Origin: Arthrobacter sp. DNA4
Lineage (GTDB): Bacteria; Actinomycetota; Actinomycetes; Actinomycetales; Micrococcaceae
Direction of reading: 5' to 3'
DNA length: 64,000 nucleotides
Assembly: GCF_024362385.1 (NCBI RefSeq)
Contig: NZ_CP101466.1
Span: forward strand, 1,550,001 to 1,614,000
The notes under the pieces were generated by a model that was not told where the DNA came from, made no database searches, and was given only the letters and a program-made list of their open reading frames with translations. A program made the translations under genes and the position numbers. Every line of letters begins with the position of its first letter. The stretch's first letter is position 1. Of this stretch, positions 45,503-54,776 are shown piece by piece.

Positions 45503-47764
45503 TTGGAGGGTCCCGAAATCCAGTTCTCGGAAGCAGTCATTGACAATGGCCGTTTTGGCAAGCGCGTAATCCGCTTCGAAACCGGTAAGCTTGCCAAGCA
45601 GGCAGCCGGCGCGGCCATGGTGTACATCGACGATGACACCGCGCTGCTGTCCGCCACCACCGCCGGCAAGCACCCGCGTGAAGGCTTCGACTTTTTCCCG
45701 CTGACGGTCGACGTCGAAGAGCGCATGTACGCTGCCGGCCGCATCCCGGGTTCGTTCTTCCGCCGCGAAGGCCGCCCGTCCACCGAGGCCATCCTGGCCT
45801 GCCGCCTGATGGACCGTCCGCTGCGCCCCGCCTTCATCAAGGGCCTGCGCAACGAGGTCCAGATCGTGGTCACCGTCCTGGCGATCAACCCGGACGAGCT
45901 CTACGACGTGGTGGCCATCAACGCTTCCTCCATGTCCACGCAGCTGTCGGGCCTGCCGTTCTCCGGCCCCATCGGCGGCGTCCGCGTTGCCCTGGTGAAC
46001 GACGAAAACGGATCCCAGTGGGTTGCTTTCCCCAAGCACTCCCAGCTCGAGAACTCCGTGTTCAACATGGTGGTTGCCGTCCGCGTAGCCGGTGACGACG
46101 TCGCCATCATGATGGTGGAGGCCGAAGCCACGGACAACTCCTGGAACCTCATCAAGGAACAGGGCGCCACCGCCCCCACCGAAGAGGTTGTGGCCGAGGG
46201 CCTGGAGGCTGCCAAGCCGTTCATCAAGGCCCTGTGCGACGCCCAGGCCGACCTCGCCGCCCGCGCTGCCAAGCCCACGGTCGAGTTCCCGGTCTTCCTT
46301 GACTACGAGGACGACGCTTACGCCGCCGTCGAGTCCGCTGCCGCCGACAAGCTCGCCGCCGTCTTCCAGATCGCCGACAAGCAGGAACGCGACAACGCTT
46401 CCGACGCACTCAAGGACGAGGTCCTCGCCGGCCTCGCCGGTCAGTTCGAAGGCCGCGAGAAGGAACTGTCCGCAGCATTCCGCTCGGTCACCAAGCACGT
46501 TGTGCGCCAGCGCATCCTCAAGGACCAGGTCCGCATCGACGGCCGCGGCCTGACGGACATCCGCCAGCTCACCGCCGAGGTCGAGGTCCTGCCCCGCGTC
46601 CACGGCTCCGCCATCTTCGAACGCGGCGAGACCCAGATCATGGGTGTCACCACGCTGAACATGCTCAAGATGGAACAGCAGATCGACTCGCTGTCGCCGG
46701 TGACGCGCAAGCGCTACATGCACAACTACAACTTCCCGCCGTACTCCACCGGTGAAACCGGCCGCGTGGGCTCGCCCAAGCGCCGCGAAATCGGCCACGG
46801 CGCCCTGGCCGAACGTGCACTCGTGCCCGTCCTGCCGTCCCGCGAGGAATTCCCCTACGCCATCCGCCAGGTGTCCGAAGCCCTCGGCTCCAACGGTTCG
46901 ACGTCGATGGGTTCCGTCTGCGCCTCCACCCTGTCCCTGCTGAACGCCGGTGTGCCCCTGAAGGCCGCCGTCGCCGGCATCGCCATGGGCCTGGTCTCCG
47001 ACCAGGTGGACGGCCAGACCCGCTACGCAGCCCTGACCGACATCCTCGGCGCCGAAGACGCCTTCGGTGACATGGACTTCAAGGTTGCCGGTACCTCCGA
47101 GTTCGTCACGGCCATCCAGCTGGACACCAAGCTCGACGGCATCCCCGCATCCGTTCTGGCAGCGGCCCTCAAGCAGGCCCGCGAAGCACGCCTGCACATC
47201 CTCGAGGTCCTCAACTCGGCCATTGACACCCCGGACGAGCTCTCCGAGTTCGCACCGCGCGTCATCGCCGTAAAGATCCCCGTGGACAAGATCGGCGAGG
47301 TCATCGGCCCCAAGGGCAAGATGATCAACCAGATCCAGGAGGACACCGGCGCCGATATCTCCATCGAGGACGACGGCACGGTCTACATTGGCGCCACGAA
47401 CGGTCCGTCTGCAGACGCAGCACGCTCCGCCATCAACGCCATCGCCAACCCGCAGGTCCCCGAGATCGGCGAGCGTTACCTGGGCACGGTCGTCAAGACC
47501 ACCACCTTCGGTGCCTTCGTATCGCTGACCCCGGGCAAGGACGGCCTCCTGCACATCTCCGAGCTCCGCAAGCTGGCCAACGGCAAGCGCGTGGACAACG
47601 TCGACGACGTAGTCTCGGTGGGCCAGAAGGTCCAGGTGGAAATCACCAAGATCGATGACCGTGGAAAGCTCTCGCTCGCCCCGGTGGTTGCCGAGGAAGA
47701 AGGCGCGGAGGCCGACACCGAACGCGCCCACACCACGGAGCCCGCTGAAGGCGCTGAGGTCTAA
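45503..47764 (+). CDS. pnp: Polyribonucleotide nucleotidyltransferase (PNPase)
   Basis: About 753 residues. Two RNase PH-like domains: the first opens [20 protein letters not shown], and the second contains [20 protein letters not shown] and [20 protein letters not shown]. Then a KH domain ([20 protein letters not shown]) and an S1 domain ([20 protein letters not shown]), with an acidic tail. It degrades RNA by phosphorolysis. The start is placed at TTG 45503 because GGAGGTGA, a perfect anti-16S match, ends about 5 bases before it. The GTG at 45494 lies inside that Shine-Dalgarno sequence. Confidence 0.96.
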   Translation: MEGPEIQFSEAVIDNGRFGKRVIRFETGKLAKQAAGAAMVYIDDDTALLSATTAGKHPREGFDFFPLTVDVEERMYAAGRIPGSFFRREGRPSTEAILACRLMDRPLRPAFIKGLRNEVQIVVTVLAINPDELYDVVAINASSMSTQLSGLPFSGPIGGVRVALVNDENGSQWVAFPKHSQLENSVFNMVVAVRVAGDDVAIMMVEAEATDNSWNLIKEQGATAPTEEVVAEGLEAAKPFIKALCDAQADLAARAAKPTVEFPVFLDYEDDAYAAVESAAADKLAAVFQIADKQERDNASDALKDEVLAGLAGQFEGREKELSAAFRSVTKHVVRQRILKDQVRIDGRGLTDIRQLTAEVEVLPRVHGSAIFERGETQIMGVTTLNMLKMEQQIDSLSPVTRKRYMHNYNFPPYSTGETGRVGSPKRREIGHGALAERALVPVLPSREEFPYAIRQVSEALGSNGSTSMGSVCASTLSLLNAGVPLKAAVAGIAMGLVSDQVDGQTRYAALTDILGAEDAFGDMDFKVAGTSEFVTAIQLDTKLDGIPASVLAAALKQAREARLHILEVLNSAIDTPDELSEFAPRVIAVKIPVDKIGEVIGPKGKMINQIQEDTGADISIEDDGTVYIGATNGPSADAARSAINAIANPQVPEIGERYLGTVVKTTTFGAFVSLTPGKDGLLHISELRKLANGKRVDNVDDVVSVGQKVQVEITKIDDRGKLSLAPVVAEEEGAEADTERAHTTEPAEGAEV

Positions 47765-47794
47765 CAGCCCGGGCTTCCCGGCATAAGCACGAAT

Positions 47795-47829
47795 CGGCGG
47801 GACCGGTGGATGATCCACCGGTCCCGCCG
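47795..47829 (+). terminator. 16-bp perfect hairpin after pnp
   Basis: CGGCGGGACCGGTGGA (47795-47810) and its exact complement (47814-47829) with a 3-base TGA loop, 30 bases past the pnp stop and 47 before the next gene. No U-tract follows. Confidence 0.65.
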
Positions 47830-47876
47830 CTGTTACGATGGCAGCCAGATCCGGCTGCCCGTCCTGAAAGGCATCA

Positions 47877-49220
47877 ATGACTGTTGTACCCCTGCCGCTT
47901 GTGCAGAACCACGCCGGCGACACCCTGGTCCACGGCTCCGACGGCGGGTCCGAGGTCCGGCGTTCCGTGCTGCCGGGGGGAGTGCGGGTACTGACGGAAG
48001 CGATGCCGGGCCAACGGTCAGCCACCATCGGGTTCTGGGTGGGCGTAGGCTCCCGCGACGAAGCTCCCGGCCAGCACGGATCCACCCACTTCCTTGAACA
48101 CCTGCTGTTCAAGGGCACCAGGCGCCGCACGGCCCTTGAGATCGCCTCCGCCTTTGATGAGGTGGGCGGCGAGTCGAACGCCGCCACCGCCAAGGAAAGC
48201 ACCTGCTACTTTGCCCGGGTCCTGGACTCAGACCTGCCGATGGCCATCGACGTCATAGCGGACATGATCACCGGCGCCGTACTGGACCCTGCCGAAATGG
48301 AGCAGGAACGGGACGTCATCCTCGAGGAAATCGCCATGGACAGCGATGACCCCACCGATGTTGCCCACGAGCACTTCGTGGCCAAGGTCCTGGGCAGCCA
48401 CCCGCTTGGCCGCCCCATAGGCGGCACCCCCGCAGCCATCAAGGCCGTTGCCAGGGACTCCGTATGGGAGCACTACCGCAGGTACTACAAGCCGGAGGAA
48501 CTGGTCATCACCGCAGCGGGCGGGCTCGACCACGACGTCGTCTGCGGACTCGTGGTGGACGCCCTCCAGGCCGCGGGCTGGTCCCTGGAACCGGACGCCG
48601 CACCGGTGCAGCGGCGCTCCACCGAACGCGCCCTGATCACCGGAACCGCCGGCCTGCACGTGGTCAAGCGCGCAGTGGAGCAGGCGAACATCATCATGGG
48701 ATGCCCCACCATCGTTGCCACCGACGAACGCCGCTACGTCATGAGCGTCCTCAATGCGGTGCTCGGCGGCGGCATGTCCTCCAGGCTGTTCCAGGAAGTC
48801 CGCGAGAAGCGCGGCCTGGTGTACTCCACCTACTCCTTTGCCTCGTCCTACGCCGACGCCGGCTATTTCGGCATGTACGCGGGCTGCACACCGTCCAAGG
48901 TACGGCAAGTGCTGGACCTGCTGGCGATCGAGCTGGACAAGCTCGCCGAACACGGAATCTCCGAGGACGAGCTCCGCAAGGCCGTGGGACAGCTTGGCGG
49001 CGGAATCGTCCTGGCCCTGGAAGACACCGGTTCGCGGATGTCCCGGCTGGGCAGGGCCGAACTGGTGTCCGGCGAATACCAGGACATTGATGAGACGCTT
49101 CGCCTCATCAAGGCCGTCACCGTTGAACAGGTCCAGGAACTGGCTGCCGAACTGGCCGCAGCGCCTCGGACCGTCACGGTGGTTGGCCCGTTCGAGGAGA
49201 ACGAGACGTTCGGGCTATAG
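47877..49220 (+). CDS. M16 family zinc metallopeptidase (PepR/processing protease type)
   Basis: 447 residues, single-chain M16B peptidase. The inverted zinc motif HFLEH (residues 71-75) is in GSTHFLEHLLFKGTRRR, with the distal Glu in the downstream helix around AATAKESTCYFARV. The second, inactive-like half has the R-Y pair region REKRGLVYSTYSFASSYADA. AAAGG precedes the ATG. The gene follows pnp in most actinobacteria (Rv2782c pepR). The substrate is unknown. Confidence 0.93.
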   Translation: MTVVPLPLVQNHAGDTLVHGSDGGSEVRRSVLPGGVRVLTEAMPGQRSATIGFWVGVGSRDEAPGQHGSTHFLEHLLFKGTRRRTALEIASAFDEVGGESNAATAKESTCYFARVLDSDLPMAIDVIADMITGAVLDPAEMEQERDVILEEIAMDSDDPTDVAHEHFVAKVLGSHPLGRPIGGTPAAIKAVARDSVWEHYRRYYKPEELVITAAGGLDHDVVCGLVVDALQAAGWSLEPDAAPVQRRSTERALITGTAGLHVVKRAVEQANIIMGCPTIVATDERRYVMSVLNAVLGGGMSSRLFQEVREKRGLVYSTYSFASSYADAGYFGMYAGCTPSKVRQVLDLLAIELDKLAEHGISEDELRKAVGQLGGGIVLALEDTGSRMSRLGRAELVSGEYQDIDETLRLIKAVTVEQVQELAAELAAAPRTVTVVGPFEENETFGL

Positions 49221-49326
49221 CCAACCGGCTGCATACGGCACGGAGGCTGGCGGCGCCACGCAGAAGAGTCCATCCTGAGTGCAGGGGGGTTCATGTCTGC
49301 AGGCGGGGCGATGGGCGGTGCACGAA

Positions 49327-49824
49327 ATGGAGCAAGGGCATCCGGCCTTGTCCGGCCTTCTGGGCCGCTGGCGGGGCCAAACAAAGGTCGCTGCAGGCCC
49401 ATGGGGGCCCGAACGCAGCGTCGACGCCGAGGTGACCTACAGCCAGGTAGCCGGGGGACTGGGCGTCGTGCAGAGCTACCGCCACGTCGAACCGGACGGC
49501 AGCCACTTTGAAGGCCACGGCATCTTCACCGTCGATCCGGTCCACAACGACGTGCTCTGGTACTACGTGGACAGTACCGGCGTGCCGCCCGGCACTGCCG
49601 CGCGCTGCACCTGGCGGGACGGCGTCCTCCGCGTTGATCGCCCCAGCGACGCAGGCTGGACACGCCACTCCCTCCTGCTCCGTGACGGTGTCCTGACCCA
49701 CGTCACCGAGTTGCGTTCAAGTGCCAAGGACGACGACGGCGGCGCGGCAGGTGCGGACGCCGCAGCGGACGGGCGAAGCCAGGCCTACAGGCCGTTCATG
49801 CGCTCGGTCTTCCACCGGGCCTGA
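49327..49824 (+). CDS. DUF1579-like small beta-barrel protein
   Basis: About 165 residues from ATG 49327 (GTG 49318 is an alternative). It opens HPALSGLLGRWRGQTKVAAG, the L-x-G-x-W-x-G motif common to DUF1579 and related lipocalin/FABP-like barrels, followed by VTYSQVAGGLGVVQSYRHVE and GHGIFTVDPVHNDVLWYYVD. The tail contains an Asp/Ala/Gly insert and ends FMRSVFHRA. Cofactor and role are unknown. It follows the M16 peptidase gene at 106 bases. Confidence 0.75.
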   Translation: MEQGHPALSGLLGRWRGQTKVAAGPWGPERSVDAEVTYSQVAGGLGVVQSYRHVEPDGSHFEGHGIFTVDPVHNDVLWYYVDSTGVPPGTAARCTWRDGVLRVDRPSDAGWTRHSLLLRDGVLTHVTELRSSAKDDDGGAAGADAAADGRSQAYRPFMRSVFHRA

Positions 49825-49899
49825 AGTTCTTCGACCGGATTGAACTGCTCGCCAGGGTGTCGAGGGCCCACACTGTGAAGGGGGAGCGCTCGAGGTCCA

Positions 49900-51465
49900 C
49901 TATGGCCAGGGCTGCATCATGTTCCAACAGTCCTTCAATGGGTCTGGCGGCAGCACGAAAGGGCGCGAGTAAAACTCTTCCCATAGGGGGTCGTCGAGGG
50001 GGATCGCTTCTGGCTCAAGAAACTTTTCCTGCGGGCCTGTGTCCAGCAATGCACTTTCCACATCGGGAAACGCGTTCGCGGCGAGTGGCCAGTGGGTTGG
50101 TTCTGCATCCCGGTGTTCTGGGCTGTAATGGCGTCCGGTGGGTGAGGTCCAGCCGGGTGGTTCATTCTTGTTGGCCGGGCCGGGTGTCCACATGCTGTTG
50201 TGTTTGAGCCGGTGGTGCCTTGGGCACAGCTGGGCCAAATTACTTGCTCCGGTAACGCCGCCGTGTTGCCAGGCGGTGAGGTGGTCGGTGTCGTTGTCGG
50301 GGGTGCGGTTGTTGCAGCCGGGGAAGGTGCACTTGGCGTCGCGCAGCCGGATCGAGCGTTTGATGGTTTCGGTGAGCCGGTAGTTCTTCCTGCCGATTTC
50401 CAGTGGTGCCCCGTCACGGGGGTCGACCAGGACCCGGTAGAACGAGTCAGCCCCGTCTGCGACAAGTTTGCGGGCCATGGATGCCGGGATTGGGCCGAAA
50501 CCGTCCAGCGTGGCTGGTTCGTCGGTCTGGCCGAGGAGGGAGAGTACCGGCACGGTGACCAGGACGTCGGCCCGCGGGGTGGGGACCTTCCCGACCTCCG
50601 TGGATTTCCCGGTCTGTGTGGTGTTCTTAGTGCCGAGGAGCAGGGATGCTGCGATGTCGGGGCGGAGCTGGGTGACGGTGCGCTCTTCGCCGGGGCCCTG
50701 GAGGCCGCGGGCGGTCGCGGTGGTCCGGTTCCAGATGGCGCAGGCGGTATCGCCAGGGAGGTAGAGGGAGATCCAGGCCATGCCGTCCCGGTCTGGGGTG
50801 TATTCCATCCGCCGGTCAGCCACTCCCTTTGCGTGGCGCTTCTCGATCGACTCGGGGTGGTGGCGTTCCCGCCACCCACGGACCTTCGCCCGAAACCGTG
50901 ACGGGACAATTTCACCGGGGGCGGCACCGCGGGCGGGGTGGGGTGTGTCGGGGTCGAAGAAGTGCGCCACCAGCGACGCCGCGCCCTCGGCGGTGAGGCC
51001 TTCGGTTTCGTCGGCAACGATTCGGGCGTGCTGCCAGGACATCGCGCCCGCGGCCAAGGCGTTCATAACGGGCGGCAGGGAGCAGACCCGCCGTGACTGC
51101 TCCACGAACGCCCCAGCTGCGGCAGAGCTGAGGGTCAGGACCCCGGCGATCTCCTCCACGACCGACATCTGCGCGTAGGTCCGGTCCTGAACCGAGGCGT
51201 CCGGCGGCGTCATCGCCTGCTGGAACTCAACGGCCCGGGCAACCTGCCGCGACTTTACCGCCGCGAGCTGTGCTTCCAGCCGGGCCGTAAGCTCCAACCC
51301 TTCCAGGCACAGCTCGTACCGGTGCTGCAGCACGTCAATATCTCCAGCCGCAGCAGTCAGCGCAGAATGTTCGAGGTTCCGGTCTTCAAGAGCGAGAGCA
51401 TCAAGGGCTGCAACAGAGGTATGAACACCCTCCAACACCGCCCCAAAACCACCGCTGATTCCCAT
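49900..51465 (-). CDS. DUF222 / HNH endonuclease domain protein (13E12-repeat family)
   Basis: About 521 residues from ATG 51465 (TTG 51498 would add 11). The helical DUF222 N-terminal part (ELTARLEAQLAAVKSRQVARA-like) is followed by a C-terminal HNH motif: AKCTFPGCNNRTPDNDTDHL, TAWQHGGVTGASNLAQLCPR, HHRLKH, giving the zinc Cys pairs and the DH/H/N catalytic pattern. The family is multicopy in Arthrobacter and corresponds to the REP13E12 proteins of mycobacteria, often associated with mobile DNA. The gene lies between loci (M16 peptidase, dapB) that are closer together in relatives. The substrate is undetermined. Confidence 0.88.
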   Translation of the reverse strand: MGISGGFGAVLEGVHTSVAALDALALEDRNLEHSALTAAAGDIDVLQHRYELCLEGLELTARLEAQLAAVKSRQVARAVEFQQAMTPPDASVQDRTYAQMSVVEEIAGVLTLSSAAAGAFVEQSRRVCSLPPVMNALAAGAMSWQHARIVADETEGLTAEGAASLVAHFFDPDTPHPARGAAPGEIVPSRFRAKVRGWRERHHPESIEKRHAKGVADRRMEYTPDRDGMAWISLYLPGDTACAIWNRTTATARGLQGPGEERTVTQLRPDIAASLLLGTKNTTQTGKSTEVGKVPTPRADVLVTVPVLSLLGQTDEPATLDGFGPIPASMARKLVADGADSFYRVLVDPRDGAPLEIGRKNYRLTETIKRSIRLRDAKCTFPGCNNRTPDNDTDHLTAWQHGGVTGASNLAQLCPRHHRLKHNSMWTPGPANKNEPPGWTSPTGRHYSPEHRDAEPTHWPLAANAFPDVESALLDTGPQEKFLEPEAIPLDDPLWEEFYSRPFVLPPDPLKDCWNMMQPWP

Positions 51466-51556
51466 ACCCACATCATCCAGCGTGGGTCTGACAATCAAGC
51501 CCCTACCGCGAAACCCCGACAGTCAAAACCGCCATGGCTCCAGCTGCCCTAAGCGA

Positions 51557-51823
51557 TTAGCCCCCGGCGAACGGCGGCAGAACATCCACGACGTCGTCGG
51601 GGCCAAGAATGGTTGCGTGGTCCCGCACGGCCACCTCATTGAGCAGGAAGCTGCTCCGCGAAAGAAGCCGGGGAAGCGGAGGAGTGCCCGCCGGAGGCTC
51701 GGCGCGCTCCACGGCGGCGATGGCTGCCAGCAGGTCCGCCACCGTGGCGTCCTCGGGCAGCTGGAACTTTTCTTCCTCGAAACCTGCTGCAGCGCGCGCG
51801 GCAGCAAAATAGCGTACAAGCAT
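51557..51823 (-). CDS. moaD: Molybdopterin synthase sulfur carrier subunit
   Basis: 88 residues, ubiquitin-like: MLVRYFAAARAAAGFEEEKF, LPEDATVADLLAAIAAVERA, LNEVAVRDHATILGPDDVV, and the obligatory C-terminal Gly-Gly in LPPFAGG that carries the thiocarboxylate. It pairs with MoaE (57021) to convert cPMP to molybdopterin. ATG 51823 lies 5 bases after the moaA stop on the same strand, so the two are co-transcribed. Confidence 0.92.
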   Translation of the reverse strand: MLVRYFAAARAAAGFEEEKFQLPEDATVADLLAAIAAVERAEPPAGTPPLPRLLSRSSFLLNEVAVRDHATILGPDDVVDVLPPFAGG

Positions 51824-51828
51824 CTGTG

Positions 51829-52968
51829 TCAGCCCCCGATGGCGCTCATGCTGCGGTCCGGCTGGACGAAGTCCGGAGCGTCCAGTCCCACATGGTCCAT
51901 GCCGTGGGCCTTTGGTTTGACCCACATGGCGTCCTGCCACCGCTGCGCCAGTTCCGCATCGCCGGCGCCCGCCCGCAGCAGGCCCAGCAGGTCGAACTCC
52001 TCGCGTGAGAACAGGCAGCTCATGATCTTGCCCTCGGCAGTAATCCTGGTGCGCCGGCAGTCAGCGCAGAACGGCTCGGTGACGGAGGCGATGATTCCCA
52101 CCGTCCCAAGGACGGGACCGTCAGCGGAGCCGGCGCCGTCCCCCGGGTCTGCCACCCGCCGTCGTACTTCAAACCGCTCCGCGGGAGCGCCATCGCGTGC
52201 CCGGGGATCGGGGGTGAGCACGTAGTCACGGGACAGCAGTGCGCGGATTTCGGCGGCGGTGATCATGTTGCGGCGGGTCCAGCCATGGTCGGCGTCGAGC
52301 GGCATCTGTTCGATGAACCGCAGTTCGTACCCGCGCTCCAGCGCCCATGCCAGCAGCTGTGGCGACTCGGCGTCGTTGATGCCCCGCATCAGGACCGCGT
52401 TCAGTTTGACCGGGCCCAAGCCGGCAGCCCAAGCAGCGTCGACCCCGGCCAGGACCTGGTTGAGGAACGGGCGCCGGGTCAGCTTGGTGAACGTCTCTTC
52501 ATGCAGTGAATCCAGCGACACGTTGATGCGGGTCAGCCCGGCGTCCTTGAGAGCCGCCGCCTTCTTTGCCAGGCCGACGCCGTTGGTGGTCATGGAGATC
52601 GGCAGGTCCGGGTGGTTGGCCCGCAGGGCCGCGATGATGTCCACCAGGTCATGACGGACCAGCGGCTCACCGCCGGTCAGCCGCAACTCCCGGACCCCCA
52701 GCTGCTCCACGCCGACCTTGACGATCCGCACGATTTCCCCGGCCGACATCACTGCCTGCTTGGCGAGCCATTCCAGGCCTTCCGCCGGCATGCAGTAGGT
52801 GCAGCGGAGGTTGCACTTGTCCGTCAGGGACAGCCTCATGTCCGTGGCGCGGCGGCCATACCTGTCCGCCAGCCCCGCCGGTGCATCCGCGGGCCGGCGT
52901 GCGGGGACGCCGGGCAGCGCCGATGCTGCTTCCTCCCGCGGCTGCGGCATGCCTAGCTGGACACTCAT
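51829..52968 (-). CDS. moaA: GTP 3',8-cyclase
   Basis: 379 residues, radical SAM enzyme for the first step of molybdenum-cofactor synthesis. N-terminal cluster CNLRCTYC (Cys52, 56, 59), LRLTGGEPLVRHDLVDII, MTTNGVGLAKKAAALKDAG. The C-terminal second cluster is FCADCRRTRITAEGKIMSC, and the protein ends in the functional Gly-Gly. A variable Arg/Pro/Ala leader of about 35 residues precedes the core. TAGCCT lies 6 bases before the ATG. Divergent from the molybdopterin oxidoreductase. Confidence 0.95.
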   Translation of the reverse strand: MSVQLGMPQPREEAASALPGVPARRPADAPAGLADRYGRRATDMRLSLTDKCNLRCTYCMPAEGLEWLAKQAVMSAGEIVRIVKVGVEQLGVRELRLTGGEPLVRHDLVDIIAALRANHPDLPISMTTNGVGLAKKAAALKDAGLTRINVSLDSLHEETFTKLTRRPFLNQVLAGVDAAWAAGLGPVKLNAVLMRGINDAESPQLLAWALERGYELRFIEQMPLDADHGWTRRNMITAAEIRALLSRDYVLTPDPRARDGAPAERFEVRRRVADPGDGAGSADGPVLGTVGIIASVTEPFCADCRRTRITAEGKIMSCLFSREEFDLLGLLRAGAGDAELAQRWQDAMWVKPKAHGMDHVGLDAPDFVQPDRSMSAIGG

Positions 52969-52980
52969 GAATTCAGGCTA
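52969..52980 (-). promoter_or_regulatory. -10 element of probable leaderless moaA promoter
   Basis: TAGCCT on the minus strand (52980-52975), six bases, then ATG 52968. Confidence 0.45.
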
Positions 52981-53055
52981 CGCCACGTTGCGCCGCACAT
53001 CACACCTGTGACCGGGTGGCGGAAGCACCCGTCCATCCGGGGACGTCATCCACAC

Positions 53056-53083
53056 GGGGACTGCCGCACGGGGACTGCCGCCG
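53056..53083. repeat. Tandem 14-bp repeat between moaA and the molybdopterin oxidoreductase
   Basis: GGGGACTGCCGC at 53056-53067 recurs at 53070-53081, a 14-base period, directly upstream of the TATGCT box at 53088. Could be a regulator site for the divergent Mo genes or a simple duplication. Confidence 0.55.
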
Positions 53084-53087
53084 AACC

Positions 53088-53100
53088 TATGCTGGAAGTT
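53088..53100 (+). promoter_or_regulatory. -10 element of probable leaderless promoter of the molybdopterin oxidoreductase
   Basis: TATGCT at 53088-53093, seven bases, then ATG 53101. Confidence 0.45.
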
Positions 53101-54753
53101 ATGAGGAGTTCCCGGCAAGAGCACGGGGCGGTCGACGACGCCGCCGGCCTTGGGGAGCGTGCGGAGAGTCCCGTCCGGCACCAGGCAGTCCTGCGCACCG
53201 GGCCCCGGTGGGCTGCGGCTGCCGGAATAAGTGCAGCCGCCGGCGGCGTCGCAGCGGGGGAGCTGTTGGCGGGTTTTGCCAGCCCCTCCCTTTCGCCGCT
53301 GACCGCTGTGGGCGGGGCTGTCATCGATGCCGTCCCGCCCGGTGTCAAGGACTGGGCCATCGCCCTCTTCGGCACGGCGGACAAGGCTGCGCTCCTGGCG
53401 GGCATGGCGCTGGCCATTGCCGCGCTGGCCGCAGTTGCCGGCGTCCTTGAGCGCCGCCAGCGGTTCGCCGGTGCCGCCGTGATGGGCATCTTCGGGCTGG
53501 CCGGCGTGGCAGCGGTCCTGACACGGTCCCAGGCGACCCCGGCGGCCCTGATGCTTCCGCTCCTGGCCGCGGCCGTCGCCGTCGTGCTGTTGCGGTTCCT
53601 GGCCCGGAGGCTGCAGGCGTGGGAGGACCTGGAACCGGGAGACGCAGGCCCCGGAGGGGGAGGGCCTGCCGGAACCGCAGCCGCTGCCCGCCGCGGTTTC
53701 CTTCGATCCCTTGCCGCCACTGCCGCGGCGACCGCCCTGATCGGAGTGGTTGCCGGTGTCTGGCGCGGCGCCGCCGCCGCGGTCAGTGAAGCCAGGGCAC
53801 GCATTTCCCTTCCCGTGCCGGCGTCACCGGCACCTCCCATTCCGGCCGCCGCAGAGCCGGGCGTGGCCGGCATGACGCCGCTGGTGACCCCTAACCCGGA
53901 TTTTTACCGGATCGACACAGCCTTGGCCGTCCCCGCCGTCAACCCGGAGACATGGGGCCTCAAAGTCACCGGAATGGTGGCCCGGGAAGTCCAGTTCTCC
54001 TTCGCCGACCTCCTGGCAAAGCCCCTGGTTGAACGCCATGTCACCATTGCCTGCGTTTCCAATGAGGTGGGCGGGGACCTGATCGGCAACGCCCGCTGGC
54101 TCGGCTGGCCGGTGCGCGAACTGCTGGCCCTGGCCGGTCCCCAGCCGGGGGCGGACATGGTCCTCTCCCGAAGTGCCGATGGCTGGACTGCCGGAACGCC
54201 GCTGGACGTCCTCACCGACGGCAGGGACGCGCTGCTTGCCGTTGGCATGAACGGTGAACCGCTGCCGCTGGAGCACGGCTTCCCGGTCCGCCTGGTGGTC
54301 CCCGGCCTCTACGGCTATGTTTCGGCCACGAAGTGGGTTACGGAACTCAAAGTCACCAGGTTCGCCGACGACGCCGGGTACTGGACACCGCGGGGCTGGT
54401 CCGCCCGCGGGCCCATCAAGACGTCGTCCCGCATCGACGTTCCCCGCAGCGGGCGTCGGGTCAGCGCAGGAACAGTGGTGCTGGCGGGAGTTGCCTGGGC
54501 CCAGCACACCGGCATCCGGAAAGTGGAACTGCGGATCAACCGGGGACCGTGGCGGGAAGCCGAGCTTGCCCCGGGCATCTCGGTGGACACGTGGTACCAG
54601 TGGAAGCTGGCCGTCGACCTCACCCCGGGGCAGTACGAGGTCCAGGTCCGCGCCACGAACCTGTTGGGTGAACCCCAGGACGAAACGGCGCGGCCGCCGG
54701 CGCCGGACGGAGCAACGGGATTCCACACGGTTAGAGTGGACGTGAAATCCTGA
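53101..54753 (+). CDS. Membrane-linked molybdopterin-dependent oxidoreductase (sulfite oxidase/YedY-like)
   Basis: About 550 residues. The N-terminal third has four to five membrane helices (ISAAAGGVAAGELLAGF, ALLAGMALAIAALAAVAGVL, AAVMGIFGLAGVAAVLTRSQ, MLPLLAAAVAVVLLRFLARR). A twin-arginine motif RRGFLRSL at about residue 197 and another helix come next. The exported catalytic domain follows: DFYRIDTALAVPAVNPETWG, VERHVTIACVSNEVGGDLIG (Mo-ligand Cys), HGFPVRLVVPGLYGYVSATK, and a C-terminal Mo-co dimerisation domain (GVAWAQHTGIRKVELRINRG). The physiological substrate is unknown; sulfite or a sulfoxide are family options. Flanked by Mo-cofactor genes. Confidence 0.88.
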   Translation: MRSSRQEHGAVDDAAGLGERAESPVRHQAVLRTGPRWAAAAGISAAAGGVAAGELLAGFASPSLSPLTAVGGAVIDAVPPGVKDWAIALFGTADKAALLAGMALAIAALAAVAGVLERRQRFAGAAVMGIFGLAGVAAVLTRSQATPAALMLPLLAAAVAVVLLRFLARRLQAWEDLEPGDAGPGGGGPAGTAAAARRGFLRSLAATAAATALIGVVAGVWRGAAAAVSEARARISLPVPASPAPPIPAAAEPGVAGMTPLVTPNPDFYRIDTALAVPAVNPETWGLKVTGMVAREVQFSFADLLAKPLVERHVTIACVSNEVGGDLIGNARWLGWPVRELLALAGPQPGADMVLSRSADGWTAGTPLDVLTDGRDALLAVGMNGEPLPLEHGFPVRLVVPGLYGYVSATKWVTELKVTRFADDAGYWTPRGWSARGPIKTSSRIDVPRSGRRVSAGTVVLAGVAWAQHTGIRKVELRINRGPWREAELAPGISVDTWYQWKLAVDLTPGQYEVQVRATNLLGEPQDETARPPAPDGATGFHTVRVDVKS

Positions 54754-54776
54754 CGGCCGCGACCAAAGGCGTACCC

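Noticed and set aside
45257..48202. A 981-codon open frame on the minus strand across rpsO-pnp
   Set aside because: It is the mirror frame of pnp in GC-rich codons, has no recognisable domain and no ribosome-binding site; pnp itself is unmistakable.
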